Origin: UBA1447 sp002329225
Lineage (GTDB): Bacteria > Bacillota > Clostridia > Oscillospirales > Acutalibacteraceae
Assembly (NCBI GenBank): GCA_050946835.1
Contig: JBMNVN010000007.1
Coordinates: forward strand, 55,987 to 119,986
Direction of reading: 5' to 3'
DNA: 64,000 nt
The notes beneath the pieces are model-generated. The model worked only from the letters and a program-made list of their open reading frames with translations, was not told the origin of the DNA and searched no databases. Position 1 is the stretch's first letter. Each line of letters starts with the position of its first letter. This document shows positions 51,957 to 60,633 of the stretch, piece by piece. The position numbers and the translations under genes are program-made.

Positions 51957-54332
51957 TTATAAAGATGTGGACTGGAGGTCCAAACGGGCAATAATATCTT
52001 CCTGTATGGCGGGTGATAAATCTAAGAAGTTTACGAAAGTACCGTGAATACGCATGATATACACCCCGTTTGGAGCATATTTTTTCGGTTCCGCCAAAAC
52101 CGCCCGCAGGGTTTCCGGTGTGGTGACATTGACATAAAGATAAAACGGCTTAATGCAGTCTATCTGTTCGTTGAAGAAAAGGGGAATAATAACCCGTTTT
52201 GCGAACTCTTCGCCCTTGCCCTCGTAATCTTTCGCTTTAAAGAACTTGGGGTCAATACCGAAGTGGGAGGCATATCCCCCGCAGAACTTTTCAAAGGGGA
52301 GCTTAAAGTTGGATAACAAACGGAACCCCAAACCGCCGGAAGCCTCGCCGAACAACGGGTCAACGCCGTAATTTAACTGTTCTCTGGCTTTTCTGCCGTC
52401 GGGTGTAGCTCCAACCCAATAACCGTATAGCAAGTGGGTTGAGGGGCTGCTCCAGTCGGGTCTGAAGGGATTGCCCAAGTAATTCTTTTGATCAGCTACG
52501 ATATCCGAAACCTTTTCAGCGATTAAGGCTGCTTCTTTATCCACGACTTCTTCATTGTTGCCGAACTTAGGCAGAGAGAGCAGATAAGCCCTTAAGTCCT
52601 CTTCACCTTCGCCTTCAAAGTTGTTTTTCAGAGCGTCAAGCAAGCGCTGTGCGTCCTGAGGTCTGTCTTTAACGATGTGGTCTATAGCTATAAAAGAGTC
52701 GGCAATTACCGAGAGACCGTGAATAAGACAACCGCTGCCGTTATATTTTGTTCCTTGCCTCATAGGGTCACGTACATCAATTCCGGTATAAGCGCCGCCC
52801 ATAAATGCGGAAAGGAAGGGGACAGGCAGGTTGGAAAGTGCAACGGAGGCTCCGTTACCCGCATCGGCCATTTTTTCCGCAAAGTGTCTGACATTTTTGT
52901 AAAAATATTCTCTGATATTTTTAAGTAAAGTGAGGGGATCCGTTTCCCGTATCCCGGTATCAATCTTTTCGCCGGTGATGGTTGAGTAGCCGTTATTAAG
53001 AGTAAGCTCAAGTATCTTCGGCAGGTTAAGCCAGCTGTTTGTGGTGTTGCCGTTGTCCTTACCCATAATAAGCGGTTCCTGACAGCCTGCCACCGAATAG
53101 TCGGGCAAGTCGAACTCATCCACGCCGCTTTGGCGGAGAACTTCAAAAACGGAATCGTCATTAAAGAATGAGGGGGTAAGGCAGCCCGGTGTAAAGAAAA
53201 ACCTGCCCAATTCACGGTACAGCCTTTCGGGCGTGTTTTTATGGAGCTTAACCGACAAAATGGGCTGAGGCAGATTCATATCATAATAGGCATCCAATAA
53301 TGCATAAGTGCATTCATTGGTTAAATCTTTTCCGTCTACCGATTTTCCGCTCAAAAGTATGTTTTGAGAAATGGCCCAACTTCTGTCACCGACATTAAAG
53401 AAGGTAAGAAAATGCTTAAAATAAGCGGCGGCTTCATCCCTTGTATCGCCGCTCATCATACGGTAGGGCTCAAAAATCCTGTCAGCATTACCTACGGAAA
53501 AGGCAAAGGGATTTGGCGCCTGTTCAAGGCACATAACCTGCCAAAGGAGGATAAAGGACTGAATAGCCTCAAACAGTGTTTGTGCACCTTTAGCCGGCAC
53601 CTTGCGAAGAGTTTTTTCCATCAGCTCCAACTGTAAGGCTCGCTCTCCCTGAGCGGTCACACGTTGCATTGCCGCTATATCCGCATAACGTCTGGCAAGG
53701 CGAACAGCGCCCTCAAGGGTCATTACGATAGCCTTGAAGACTTCTATTTTGTCTTTATCCGTTTCGGCCGCTATCCCGGAGTTTATTTCCTCTATCAAAG
53801 CGTTAACTCCGTATTTGAGTGCGGGTCTGAAGTCCGGGATAAGGTGGCCGGTTACCTGCTCCACAAAAAAGGCCACTTCCGATGTATAGTCGCCAAACTC
53901 TTTATAAACCGCAGTTAATGATTTTACGTATTCCGATTGTCTTGTATGTTCCCGCAGTGATTGTATTCTTTCAGGCGTAAACTCTTCATTAGGCTCAATG
54001 TCATCAAATACGGCGGTGGGATCGCAGTAGCCGCTAAAGGTTTCCACCATAAAGTTAGGGTTAATAAGCGCATAACTCTTTGCAAAGGCATCCCTTTGAG
54101 TACCGGCAAAAATTGCGTTTTCACTCACTGAAAGCGGCAGTTTGTCAATAATTGCATTAAGTTCAAGAGCGGCCACAACTTCTCTGTGCCGCCCGAAGGC
54201 TTTTGCGGAAGCCTCGGCCGCCGCTTCCCGGGCTAAAAACCATCCGTCCAAACGCTCTAAAGCGCGCTCTTCCTTAAACAGTCTTTTGGCCATTTCTGAA
54301 ACTGTGGCAGGACTAATATTTATTTTATTCAT
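51957..54332 (-). CDS. Glycyl radical enzyme, uncharacterised lyase/dehydratase type
   Basis: A 791-residue pyruvate-formate-lyase-like enzyme. The thiyl Cys is Cys417 in VAGCQEP. Glu419 two residues later matches the C-x-E pattern of dehydratases, C-N or C-S lyases and decarboxylases, not the CC of formate acetyltransferase. The glycyl radical site is Gly764, 27 residues from the C-terminus, in MRIHGTFVNF; the usual RVxGY is changed so that Thr follows the Gly and His precedes it. The C-terminal FLDLSPAIQEDII helix is normal. GGAGGG precedes the ATG. The activase gene is just upstream and a sugar kinase just downstream. There are no microcompartment shell genes, which sets it apart from choline and propanediol loci. 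The substrate is unknown. Confidence 0.9.
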   Translation of the reverse strand: MNKINISPATVSEMAKRLFKEERALERLDGWFLAREAAAEASAKAFGRHREVVAALELNAIIDKLPLSVSENAIFAGTQRDAFAKSYALINPNFMVETFSGYCDPTAVFDDIEPNEEFTPERIQSLREHTRQSEYVKSLTAVYKEFGDYTSEVAFFVEQVTGHLIPDFRPALKYGVNALIEEINSGIAAETDKDKIEVFKAIVMTLEGAVRLARRYADIAAMQRVTAQGERALQLELMEKTLRKVPAKGAQTLFEAIQSFILLWQVMCLEQAPNPFAFSVGNADRIFEPYRMMSGDTRDEAAAYFKHFLTFFNVGDRSWAISQNILLSGKSVDGKDLTNECTYALLDAYYDMNLPQPILSVKLHKNTPERLYRELGRFFFTPGCLTPSFFNDDSVFEVLRQSGVDEFDLPDYSVAGCQEPLIMGKDNGNTTNSWLNLPKILELTLNNGYSTITGEKIDTGIRETDPLTLLKNIREYFYKNVRHFAEKMADAGNGASVALSNLPVPFLSAFMGGAYTGIDVRDPMRQGTKYNGSGCLIHGLSVIADSFIAIDHIVKDRPQDAQRLLDALKNNFEGEGEEDLRAYLLSLPKFGNNEEVVDKEAALIAEKVSDIVADQKNYLGNPFRPDWSSPSTHLLYGYWVGATPDGRKAREQLNYGVDPLFGEASGGLGFRLLSNFKLPFEKFCGGYASHFGIDPKFFKAKDYEGKGEEFAKRVIIPLFFNEQIDCIKPFYLYVNVTTPETLRAVLAEPKKYAPNGVYIMRIHGTFVNFLDLSPAIQEDIIARLDLQSTSL

Positions 54333-54354
54333 AACAATCCCTCCAAGGAATAAA

Positions 54355-55212
54355 TTAAGTACTTATTAAATTCAAACCGCCGTCACTCAGTATCTTGGCG
54401 AAAGCACTGTACGAATTATCGTCTACAAAACCGTCTTTTACATTATATTCCAATCCGCATTTTGCCCATTTTTCTTTTGCAAATTCATGATAACGCAGCA
54501 ATTCAAAATCACAAACATCTTTGTCGAGTGTAGAAAAAAACTTTAAAAACTTTTTTGCATCACCGCTTGAAGCATTAAAATTATTCACAAGGGGGATGCG
54601 AACTAACAACTGTTTTCTACTTGCAGAAGCAACTGAAATGTTTTTTAATACCTCTTTATTTGAGGTGCCGACAACGCGCAAATGCTTCTCGTTATCATAG
54701 TGCTTACAGTCAATAATCAGGTAGTCTATCAGGTCAAAAAGTTTGGGCAAAAAAGGATGTGATCCGTTTGTTTCCAATGCGGTGTGAATGCCCGCATCTT
54801 TAAGTTTTTCAAGCAAACCTGACAACTCTTTAAACTGGAGGGTGGCTTCGCCTCCGGTGAAAGTAACGCCTCCCGACTCAAAGAACAAAGGCGTGCAACA
54901 GCAAATATCATTAAACAAAGTATTTATGTCGGTTTCGGAACAACTAAGCCTAAGTCCGCTGCCCGGAATGTCCAGGCAAGGTTTGTTATAACAATCTTCG
55001 CAAACGGTTCTGTCAAGTATTCCGTTCCTGATGGCTCCGTTGGGACAATCCTCATCCCGAGGAGTGGAGTCGGTAATCATACAGCCGTTTACGGATATGG
55101 CTTCCGGCGTAGAGCACCAGGGGCAGTGCATATTGCAGCCTTGCAGGTGATATACCAGGCGATTACCCGGCCCGTCCTGAGAATAATTAAAGCCCTTGAA
55201 TACTACTTTCAT
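54355..55212 (-). CDS. Glycyl radical enzyme activating protein (radical SAM)
   Basis: Generates the glycyl radical of the neighbouring enzyme by S-adenosylmethionine cleavage. The radical SAM cluster motif C-x3-C-x2-C is Cys26, Cys30 and Cys33 (GCNMHCPWC). A Cys-rich insert of the type C-x14-C-x2-C-x4-C after it fits one auxiliary Fe-S cluster. TFTGGEATLQ is the SAM-binding GGE motif. The 285-residue length fits activases with a small ferredoxin insert. It overlaps the flavin reductase-rubredoxin gene by 4 bp and precedes the glycyl radical enzyme gene by 22 bp. Confidence 0.93.
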   Translation of the reverse strand: MKVVFKGFNYSQDGPGNRLVYHLQGCNMHCPWCSTPEAISVNGCMITDSTPRDEDCPNGAIRNGILDRTVCEDCYNKPCLDIPGSGLRLSCSETDINTLFNDICCCTPLFFESGGVTFTGGEATLQFKELSGLLEKLKDAGIHTALETNGSHPFLPKLFDLIDYLIIDCKHYDNEKHLRVVGTSNKEVLKNISVASASRKQLLVRIPLVNNFNASSGDAKKFLKFFSTLDKDVCDFELLRYHEFAKEKWAKCGLEYNVKDGFVDDNSYSAFAKILSDGGLNLIST

Positions 55213-55898
55213 ACCGTTCTTTTTTCAAAATACTCCTTTGTTACTCCGCATAGGGGGCAGGTCCATGTATCGGGCAAATCCTCAAAGGGGATTTCGCCTT
55301 CATATTCATAGCCGCAAAGGGTGCAAACCCATTTTTCGTTTTGTCCGGGGCTTGGCAAAGCCTCAGAGCGGGATGCGGAAGCTTGTGGTATAATATCATT
55401 CTTTTTGTACTCATCAAAAGCATTTTTAACCGAATCTTTTAAATGGCTTTGATAGTACCCGTAAAGTAAAGGCTCACCGTTGCCGTTTTTAGCCTGTTCC
55501 ACCACGGCGGTAAAAACATGGTGGGTGGGCAAAAGATTTGTGCTGACAACCCTGCAAATCAAAACGGCGGCGGCATCTTTCAACACCGGTAAACCGTCTG
55601 TCAGCTCATAATCAACATTCGCCCATTTGTCCACATCTCTGCCGGACTGGTAGCCGAAGTTTGCTATGTAAAAGGGATTAACATCTTGCGGCAGAACAGA
55701 AATTGAAAACCTTCCGCTTTCCACAATGAAAGAGGTAGTATTATTTCTATTCATGCTGCAAAGTATAACATGGGGCGGATTGGCGCTGGAAGCCTGTATA
55801 AAAGCATCTACGGTCGAACCTCCGAGACGGCCGTCTAATGCAACTCCGGTTACGTAAACTCCCGTAGAAATTTTATACAATGCGGTTTTATCGAACAT
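55209..55898 (-). CDS. Flavin reductase-rubredoxin fusion (high-molecular-weight rubredoxin type)
   Basis: A 229-residue protein with an FMN-binding flavin reductase-like domain (residues 1-160: KISTGVYVTGVALDGR...GSTVDAFIQASSANPP) and a C-terminal rubredoxin domain with CTLCGY and CPLCGV iron ligands. Similar fusions act as electron carriers in anaerobe oxidative-stress defence, for example the Moorella high-molecular-weight rubredoxin. Its 4-bp overlap with the activase gene suggests translational coupling and possibly a role as reductant or oxygen protection for the radical system. That is inference. GGAGG precedes the ATG. Confidence 0.88.
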   Translation of the reverse strand: MFDKTALYKISTGVYVTGVALDGRLGGSTVDAFIQASSANPPHVILCSMNRNNTTSFIVESGRFSISVLPQDVNPFYIANFGYQSGRDVDKWANVDYELTDGLPVLKDAAAVLICRVVSTNLLPTHHVFTAVVEQAKNGNGEPLLYGYYQSHLKDSVKNAFDEYKKNDIIPQASASRSEALPSPGQNEKWVCTLCGYEYEGEIPFEDLPDTWTCPLCGVTKEYFEKRTV

Positions 55899-55912
55899 TT
55901 CAAACCTCCAAA

Positions 55913-56962
55913 TCAGTTGTTTTGACTGCCGGTTGTAGTTTCTTCTTTGCCGGGGGTGTAGAGAAAATCATATATATATTGCTGGTTTTTACCCAAATCG
56001 GCCAAAAGCACGGCCTGCTTCCTCTTGGTAGCATTCTGCCAAGTCCCGTCGGCAGGTATTCTGGCCTGCTGAACCTCGTAATGCCTATAGAATAAAGCGG
56101 CTCCAAAGGCATATTTAGTCAGCAAGGCGGGGGACATATCCGTTTCAACTTCAGGTAGAACGGAATTTAAAATCGGCAGTACTTCCCAAGGCTTTTTGTC
56201 AATGGACTTCTTAATTATGGCCTCAACAACATTCCTTTGACGTTTTGTACGCATAAAGTCCGAGTCTAAATAACGAATCCGGCTGTACCAGAGGGCTTCA
56301 TTCCCGTTGAGGTGAACATTAGGACCCGCCTGTGTTTTAAAAAAGTATTCCTCCCTCATAACCTTGGCTTCTTTTTCGGTTATTGCAACTTCTATTCCGT
56401 CAAGTTGATCAATAATATTCTGAAAAGCGTCAAAGTCCACAAGAACATAATGATCAATTCTTACATTGAAGTTATACTCTATTGTATCTATAACAAGCTG
56501 AGCGCCGCCATAGGTGCAGGAAGCGTTGAGTTTGGCGCTTCCGCTGCCCGGAATATCTACCCAAGTGTCCCTTAAAAAAGAAGTAAGCTTAACCTTTTTG
56601 TTGTTCCTGTCTATGGAAAAAAGAATCATGGAGTCGGAACGTGAAGCGGTGTTTTCAATCCGGGCGTCAACGCCTATAAAAAGGATGTTGGTTACCTTGT
56701 TGTCGCTCCAAAGTGTTTTGCCGTCTAAATAAACATTCTCTTTATGACCTTGCGGGTTATAGTCAACGGAACAAAGAGTAAAATAAGTGTATCCAACCAA
56801 AGCGGTAAAAACGATTGCAAACACTGTTATGAGTGCAATTAACCCTTTTAAAAACCTGCTCATTTTATTTTTATGTTTTTTGCCTCTTTTATTCTCGGGA
56901 GGAGGGTTTAATGGTGGTAATTCCCCGGTTGGACTTTTGTCGGAAAAGTAGATGTCTGCCAT
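55913..56962 (-). CDS. LytR-CpsA-Psr (LCP) family cell-wall ligase
   Basis: Membrane enzyme that transfers anionic glycopolymers from lipid carriers to peptidoglycan. A basic Pro-rich cytoplasmic N-terminus is followed by one membrane segment (about residues 38-60) and the LCP domain: NILFIGVDAR, SRSDSMILFSID, LTSFLRDTWVDIPG, KLNASCTYGG and GNEALWYSRIRYLDSDFMRTKRQR, with the conserved Arg and Asp residues that bind pyrophosphate. The ATG whose codon begins at 56962 has a GGAGG site; upstream in-frame sequence lacks one. It ends only 14 bp before the flavin reductase-rubredoxin gene, so both may lie on one transcript. Confidence 0.94.
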   Translation of the reverse strand: MADIYFSDKSPTGELPPLNPPPENKRGKKHKNKMSRFLKGLIALITVFAIVFTALVGYTYFTLCSVDYNPQGHKENVYLDGKTLWSDNKVTNILFIGVDARIENTASRSDSMILFSIDRNNKKVKLTSFLRDTWVDIPGSGSAKLNASCTYGGAQLVIDTIEYNFNVRIDHYVLVDFDAFQNIIDQLDGIEVAITEKEAKVMREEYFFKTQAGPNVHLNGNEALWYSRIRYLDSDFMRTKRQRNVVEAIIKKSIDKKPWEVLPILNSVLPEVETDMSPALLTKYAFGAALFYRHYEVQQARIPADGTWQNATKRKQAVLLADLGKNQQYIYDFLYTPGKEETTTGSQNN

Positions 56963-57008
56963 AATTTGCCTCCGCGAAAATTTATAAGCGTACAGAAAGC
57001 TCATATAT

Positions 57009-57037
57009 ATGATACACTACAAATCGTTAATAAACAA
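57009..57037 (-). promoter_or_regulatory. Promoter for the LCP gene
   Basis: On the minus strand TTGTTT (57037-57032), 17-bp spacer, TATCAT (57014-57009), about 45 bp upstream of the LCP start. It is divergent from the rnpB promoter. Confidence 0.6.
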
Positions 57038-57105
57038 TGACCGAACCGAGAATTATTTATGATTTTTAGTATTATTCCGGATGCAGTCCTGACCACCTGT
57101 TTTGT

Positions 57106-57134
57106 TTGACATATGATAGCATTTGACCTAAAAT
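57106..57134 (+). promoter_or_regulatory. rnpB promoter
   Basis: TTGACA at 57106-57111, 17-bp spacer, TAAAAT at 57129-57134. The mature 5' end of the RNA at 57141 lies 7 bp downstream, exactly where transcription should begin. Confidence 0.9.
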
Positions 57135-57140
57135 ATCAAT

Positions 57141-57495
57141 GCGAGCAAGCTGGGCAGCCGCGTGTGCGATAATTTGCTCACGAGGAAAGTCCGAGCTCCG
57201 CAGAGCGGGATAACGGCTAACGGCCGCCGAGGGTGACCTTAGGGAAAGTGCAACAGAGATATACCGCCCGCTTTTGGCGGGTAAGGGTGGAAAGGTGAGG
57301 TAAGAGCTCACCGGCGGGCGGGAGACCGTCCGGCCCTGCAAACCCTATCCGGAGCAACACCGACAGGGGTAACCGTAAAATCGGTTGGCGCTTGCTCGGC
57401 GCAGTCCCCGACAGGTGGCTAAAGCCTTTTGGCAACAAACGGCGTAGATAGATGGCTGCCTTAAAAGACAGAACTCGGCTTACAGGCTTGCTCGC
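57141..57495 (+). ncRNA. rnpB: RNase P RNA
   Basis: Catalytic RNA of ribonuclease P, which trims tRNA 5' leaders. The termini GCGAGCAAGC and GCTTGCTCGC form a perfect 10-bp P1 helix. The conserved GAGGAAAGTCCGAGCTCC segment lies near the 5' end (57179 on), and ACAGAACTCGGCTTACAG near the 3' end. A GGCGGGTAAGGGTG-type loop and a CGGGCGGGAGACCG region also fit the bacterial RNA. The length of about 355 bases is normal, and the layout is closer to type A than to the Bacillus type B RNA, though I could not fold it fully. Confidence 0.96.
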
Positions 57496-57570
57496 AAATT
57501 TTTCACTGCTTGGCAGTCAAACTGCTAAGTGCATTTGCTTATTAGGGAAAAAATATGAGGCTTGTATTTT

Positions 57571-57604
57571 GGCGGATGTTTGCGTTTAAAATCATCCGCC
57601 TTTT
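57571..57604 (+). terminator. Terminator downstream of rnpB
   Basis: GGCGGATG (57571-57578) pairs with CATCCGCC (57593-57600), followed by TTTT. A T5 run directly after P1 (57499-57503) may also serve. Confidence 0.65.
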
Positions 57605-57680
57605 GTCGGAAAATAATAAGTGCTAAATGGTATAAAACTCTCGGATAATTGGAACTCATAATACAGATTTATGGAATAAT

Positions 57681-59894
57681 ATGCAAGATATTGAAACATT
57701 AATTGAATTATGCGGCAATGTGGAAGGAATTACTTTCCGCAATGATGATTCCGGTTTTACCGTGCTGGATTTGGACAGCAACGGTGAGTTGGTTACGGTA
57801 GTGGGCACTTTGCCTCAAATAAGCGTAGGAGAAAGCCTGAGACTGAAAGGCGAATGGGTTAATCATCCTACATTCGGACGCCAGTTCAAGGCGGAACTGT
57901 GTGAGCATAGTCTGCCCGCAACGGCGACGGAATTGCTGAAATATTTGTCAGCCGGCACTATCAAGGGTATAGGTCCCGCTACGGCGGTGAAAATTGTCGA
58001 AGCTTTTGGGGAAGACACTTTTGATATCCTTGAGAATAATCCTAAAAAACTTTCATCTATTAAAGGAATTTCATTAGCTAAAGCGGAACAGTTCAGCGCC
58101 GATTTTAAGGCTCAATTTGCTATTCGGGAAGTTATGATTGCTTTGGAAAAGTTTGGAATGACCGCTTCCGAATGTTTAAAAGCCTATCGTATTTTCGGCG
58201 CAAATGCGGTAGCGGCGATAAGAGAAAATCCCTATATTTTGACCTATGAAAGCATAGGCATCGGGTTTGACAGGGCTGACGACATTGCCGCCGCATTGCC
58301 GGAGCCTCCGGTTCTCGGTTACAGAATTGCTTCCGGAATAGTACATGTTGTAAAGCATAACCTTTCAAACGGCCACACCTGCATACCTGAGGAAAAACTC
58401 TTTGTACCCTGTATCAGTCTGCTCGGGGTAAGCAAAGAAGAGATTGAAGAGGCTTTGGATGTCCTTGTGGAGCAGGGGAGACTTGTCCTGAAGAAAGTGA
58501 GAGAAAAAGATTATATCTTTCTTCCCCGACTTTATATGGCGGAGAAAAAGGCGGCGGAACATGTTGCAATGATTTTACGTTTTCCGCCGGCGGGCAGTCC
58601 GGCCATTCAGTCGGAGATTAAAAAAATCGAAAATAAAAGCGGACTTAAATTTGAAGAAAAGCAAAAACTCGCAATCGAAACCGCTTTACAAAAGGGTATT
58701 TTAATACTGACCGGAGGGCCCGGGACGGGAAAAACAACAACAATAAACGGAATCATCGGACTTTACGAAGCAAGCGGATTAAAAGTCGCCTTAACCGCAC
58801 CCACAGGCAGGGCGGCAAAGCGCATGAGTGAGGTTACGGGGAGAGAAGCAAAAACTATCCATCGTTTACTCGAGGTTGAATGGGATAAAGATGATAACCC
58901 CGTTTTTGCGAGGAACGCGCGAAATACCTTGAGTGAAAATGCGGTAATCGTTGATGAGCTTTCAATGGTGGATATTACTCTCTTTGCAAGTTTACTTGAT
59001 GCGTTACCGATGGGATGCCGTTTGGTAATGGTGGGCGACCATGACCAGTTGCCGCCTGTAGGTGCCGGGAATGTACTGAACGACCTGATTATTTCGGGGC
59101 TTTTGCCTGTGGTTGAACTTAAAGAAGTTTTCCGCCAGGCTATGGAAAGCCTGATTGTTGTAAATGCCCACAGGATTGTTAACGGCACGCTTCCTATTTT
59201 AGATAATAGGGAAAAAGACTTTTTCTTCATAGAAAGGTCAACGGTTGCCAACACTGCCGATACCATAGCCGAACTTTATTCACTGCGTTTGCCAAAGGCT
59301 TACGGCTTTTTACCCCAGAAGGATATTCAGGTGATTTGCCCATCCAGAAAAGGTGAAGCGGGCACTGCGCAGCTAAACAAAAAACTCCAACAGTCTGTAA
59401 ATCCGCCGGCTAAGAACAAAAAAGAAATCATCATTAAAACCAATATTTTCCGTGAAGGCGATAAAGTAATGCAGACTAAAAATAATTACGATATTGAATG
59501 GACTCGCGGGGATCAGGACGGCTCCGGTATATTTAACGGAGATATAGGGATTCTAAAAAGAGCTGACAGCCGTTCAGGCACATTGGAAATTATTTTTGAT
59601 GACAGAACTGCGGTTCTGACTTCGGAACAGGCGGCGGATTTGGAATTGGCTTATGCAATAACTGTGCACAAAAGTCAGGGCAATGAGTTTGAGGCGGTAA
59701 TAATGCCGACAATAGGCGTTATCCCGCAGCTTGCTTACCGCAATCTGCTATATACTGCGGTAACGAGAGCAAAAAGCATGATGATTCTTGTGGGCTCACC
59801 GTATCAGGTTGAAGAGATGACAATGAATGACAAAAAAGCCAGACGCTACTCCGCCCTGGACTTCTTCCTTAAAGAGGCAATTCAAAATGCCTGA
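57681..59894 (+). CDS. recD2: RecD2-type ATP-dependent DNA helicase
   Basis: 5'-3' superfamily 1B helicase of the RecD2/TraA-like group, not part of a RecBCD complex. A 737-residue protein: OB-fold-like N-terminus (EGITFRNDDSGFTVLDLD), helix-hairpin-helix region (IKGIGPATAVKIVEAFG), P-loop GGPGTGKTTT near residue 346, VDELSMVD (motif II), VGDHDQLPPVGAGN (motif III) and the C-terminal AYAITVHKSQGNEF (motif VI region). No recB or recC lies nearby, as expected. It overlaps comF by 8 bp, and the recD2-comF order is common in Clostridia. The ATG at 57681 has only a weak ribosome site. Confidence 0.95.
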   Translation: MQDIETLIELCGNVEGITFRNDDSGFTVLDLDSNGELVTVVGTLPQISVGESLRLKGEWVNHPTFGRQFKAELCEHSLPATATELLKYLSAGTIKGIGPATAVKIVEAFGEDTFDILENNPKKLSSIKGISLAKAEQFSADFKAQFAIREVMIALEKFGMTASECLKAYRIFGANAVAAIRENPYILTYESIGIGFDRADDIAAALPEPPVLGYRIASGIVHVVKHNLSNGHTCIPEEKLFVPCISLLGVSKEEIEEALDVLVEQGRLVLKKVREKDYIFLPRLYMAEKKAAEHVAMILRFPPAGSPAIQSEIKKIENKSGLKFEEKQKLAIETALQKGILILTGGPGTGKTTTINGIIGLYEASGLKVALTAPTGRAAKRMSEVTGREAKTIHRLLEVEWDKDDNPVFARNARNTLSENAVIVDELSMVDITLFASLLDALPMGCRLVMVGDHDQLPPVGAGNVLNDLIISGLLPVVELKEVFRQAMESLIVVNAHRIVNGTLPILDNREKDFFFIERSTVANTADTIAELYSLRLPKAYGFLPQKDIQVICPSRKGEAGTAQLNKKLQQSVNPPAKNKKEIIIKTNIFREGDKVMQTKNNYDIEWTRGDQDGSGIFNGDIGILKRADSRSGTLEIIFDDRTAVLTSEQAADLELAYAITVHKSQGNEFEAVIMPTIGVIPQLAYRNLLYTAVTRAKSMMILVGSPYQVEEMTMNDKKARRYSALDFFLKEAIQNA

Positions 59895-60633
59895 TAAACT
59901 TTCAGTAGGGGAACGTATATTATCCGCTTTTTATCCCGAACGCTGTGCCGGATGCGCAAAGGTTATTCCGACCGGAAGCGGGCTTTGCGCCGATTGTTCC
60001 GATAAACTTCTTGAGGTTGACGGAGTGATTTGCCGAAAGTGTGCCAGAAATAAGGAAGAATGCCTTTGCCCGAATATCCGTGTTTACTACTCTCAGGCGG
60101 CGGCCCCCTTTTACTATGACGGTACAGCTGGCAAATGTATAAGAAGGCTTAAGTTCCTAGGTAAAAGACAAAATACGGATTTTCTTGCACGTGCTATGGC
60201 AAAAACGGCAAAAGCAAGGTATGATACGGATAGTTTTGATTTGATTGCATATGTACCCATGAGCAAAAAAAGCTTGAAAAAGCGAGGGTTTAACCAAAGC
60301 TCTCTGCTTGCTGAAAAAGTCGGAGTTTTATTAAATATACCGGTGGAATACAAGGCTCTTGTAAAAGTTTATGAAACCCCTCCGCAGCACAAGGCGGGCG
60401 CATCTTTGCGCAGGGGCAACTTGGCGGGTGTGTTTGATGTTCCAAACCCGTCATCGCTATCCGGCAAAAAGATTTTACTCTGTGACGATGTATTGACCAC
60501 CGGCTCGACCCTGAACGAATGCGCAAAAATGCTGATGATTGCGGGAGCCGCTGAAGTGTGTTGCTTAACTGCGGCAGTTACAAAAAAGAGGGTAAACTAC
60601 TCGGGAAAGGGGGAGAATAATGCCCGGAGCTAA
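59887..60633 (+). CDS. comF: ComF-family phosphoribosyltransferase-like protein
   Basis: A 248-residue protein with an N-terminal zinc-finger-like part (CAGCAKVIP...LCADC and CRKCARNKEECLC) and a C-terminal phosphoribosyltransferase domain with the PRPP loop ILLCDDVLTTGSTLNECA. In naturally competent bacteria ComFC acts in DNA uptake or in linking it to recombination. Its role here is unknown because no other competence genes are in the window. The ATG at 59887 follows AGAGG and gives a sensible N-terminus. Overlaps of 8 bp with recD2 and 14 bp with the next gene indicate one operon. Confidence 0.9.
   Translation: MPDKLSVGERILSAFYPERCAGCAKVIPTGSGLCADCSDKLLEVDGVICRKCARNKEECLCPNIRVYYSQAAAPFYYDGTAGKCIRRLKFLGKRQNTDFLARAMAKTAKARYDTDSFDLIAYVPMSKKSLKKRGFNQSSLLAEKVGVLLNIPVEYKALVKVYETPPQHKAGASLRRGNLAGVFDVPNPSSLSGKKILLCDDVLTTGSTLNECAKMLMIAGAAEVCCLTAAVTKKRVNYSGKGENNARS

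Noticed and set aside
51957..54332. Pyruvate formate-lyase
   Set aside because: The active site has a single Cys in GCQEP with a C-x-E pattern, not the adjacent Cys pair of formate acetyltransferase.
57496..57560. A second small RNA after rnpB
   Set aside because: A short imperfect hairpin is visible, but without its own promoter; it is more simply part of rnpB 3' processing or termination.
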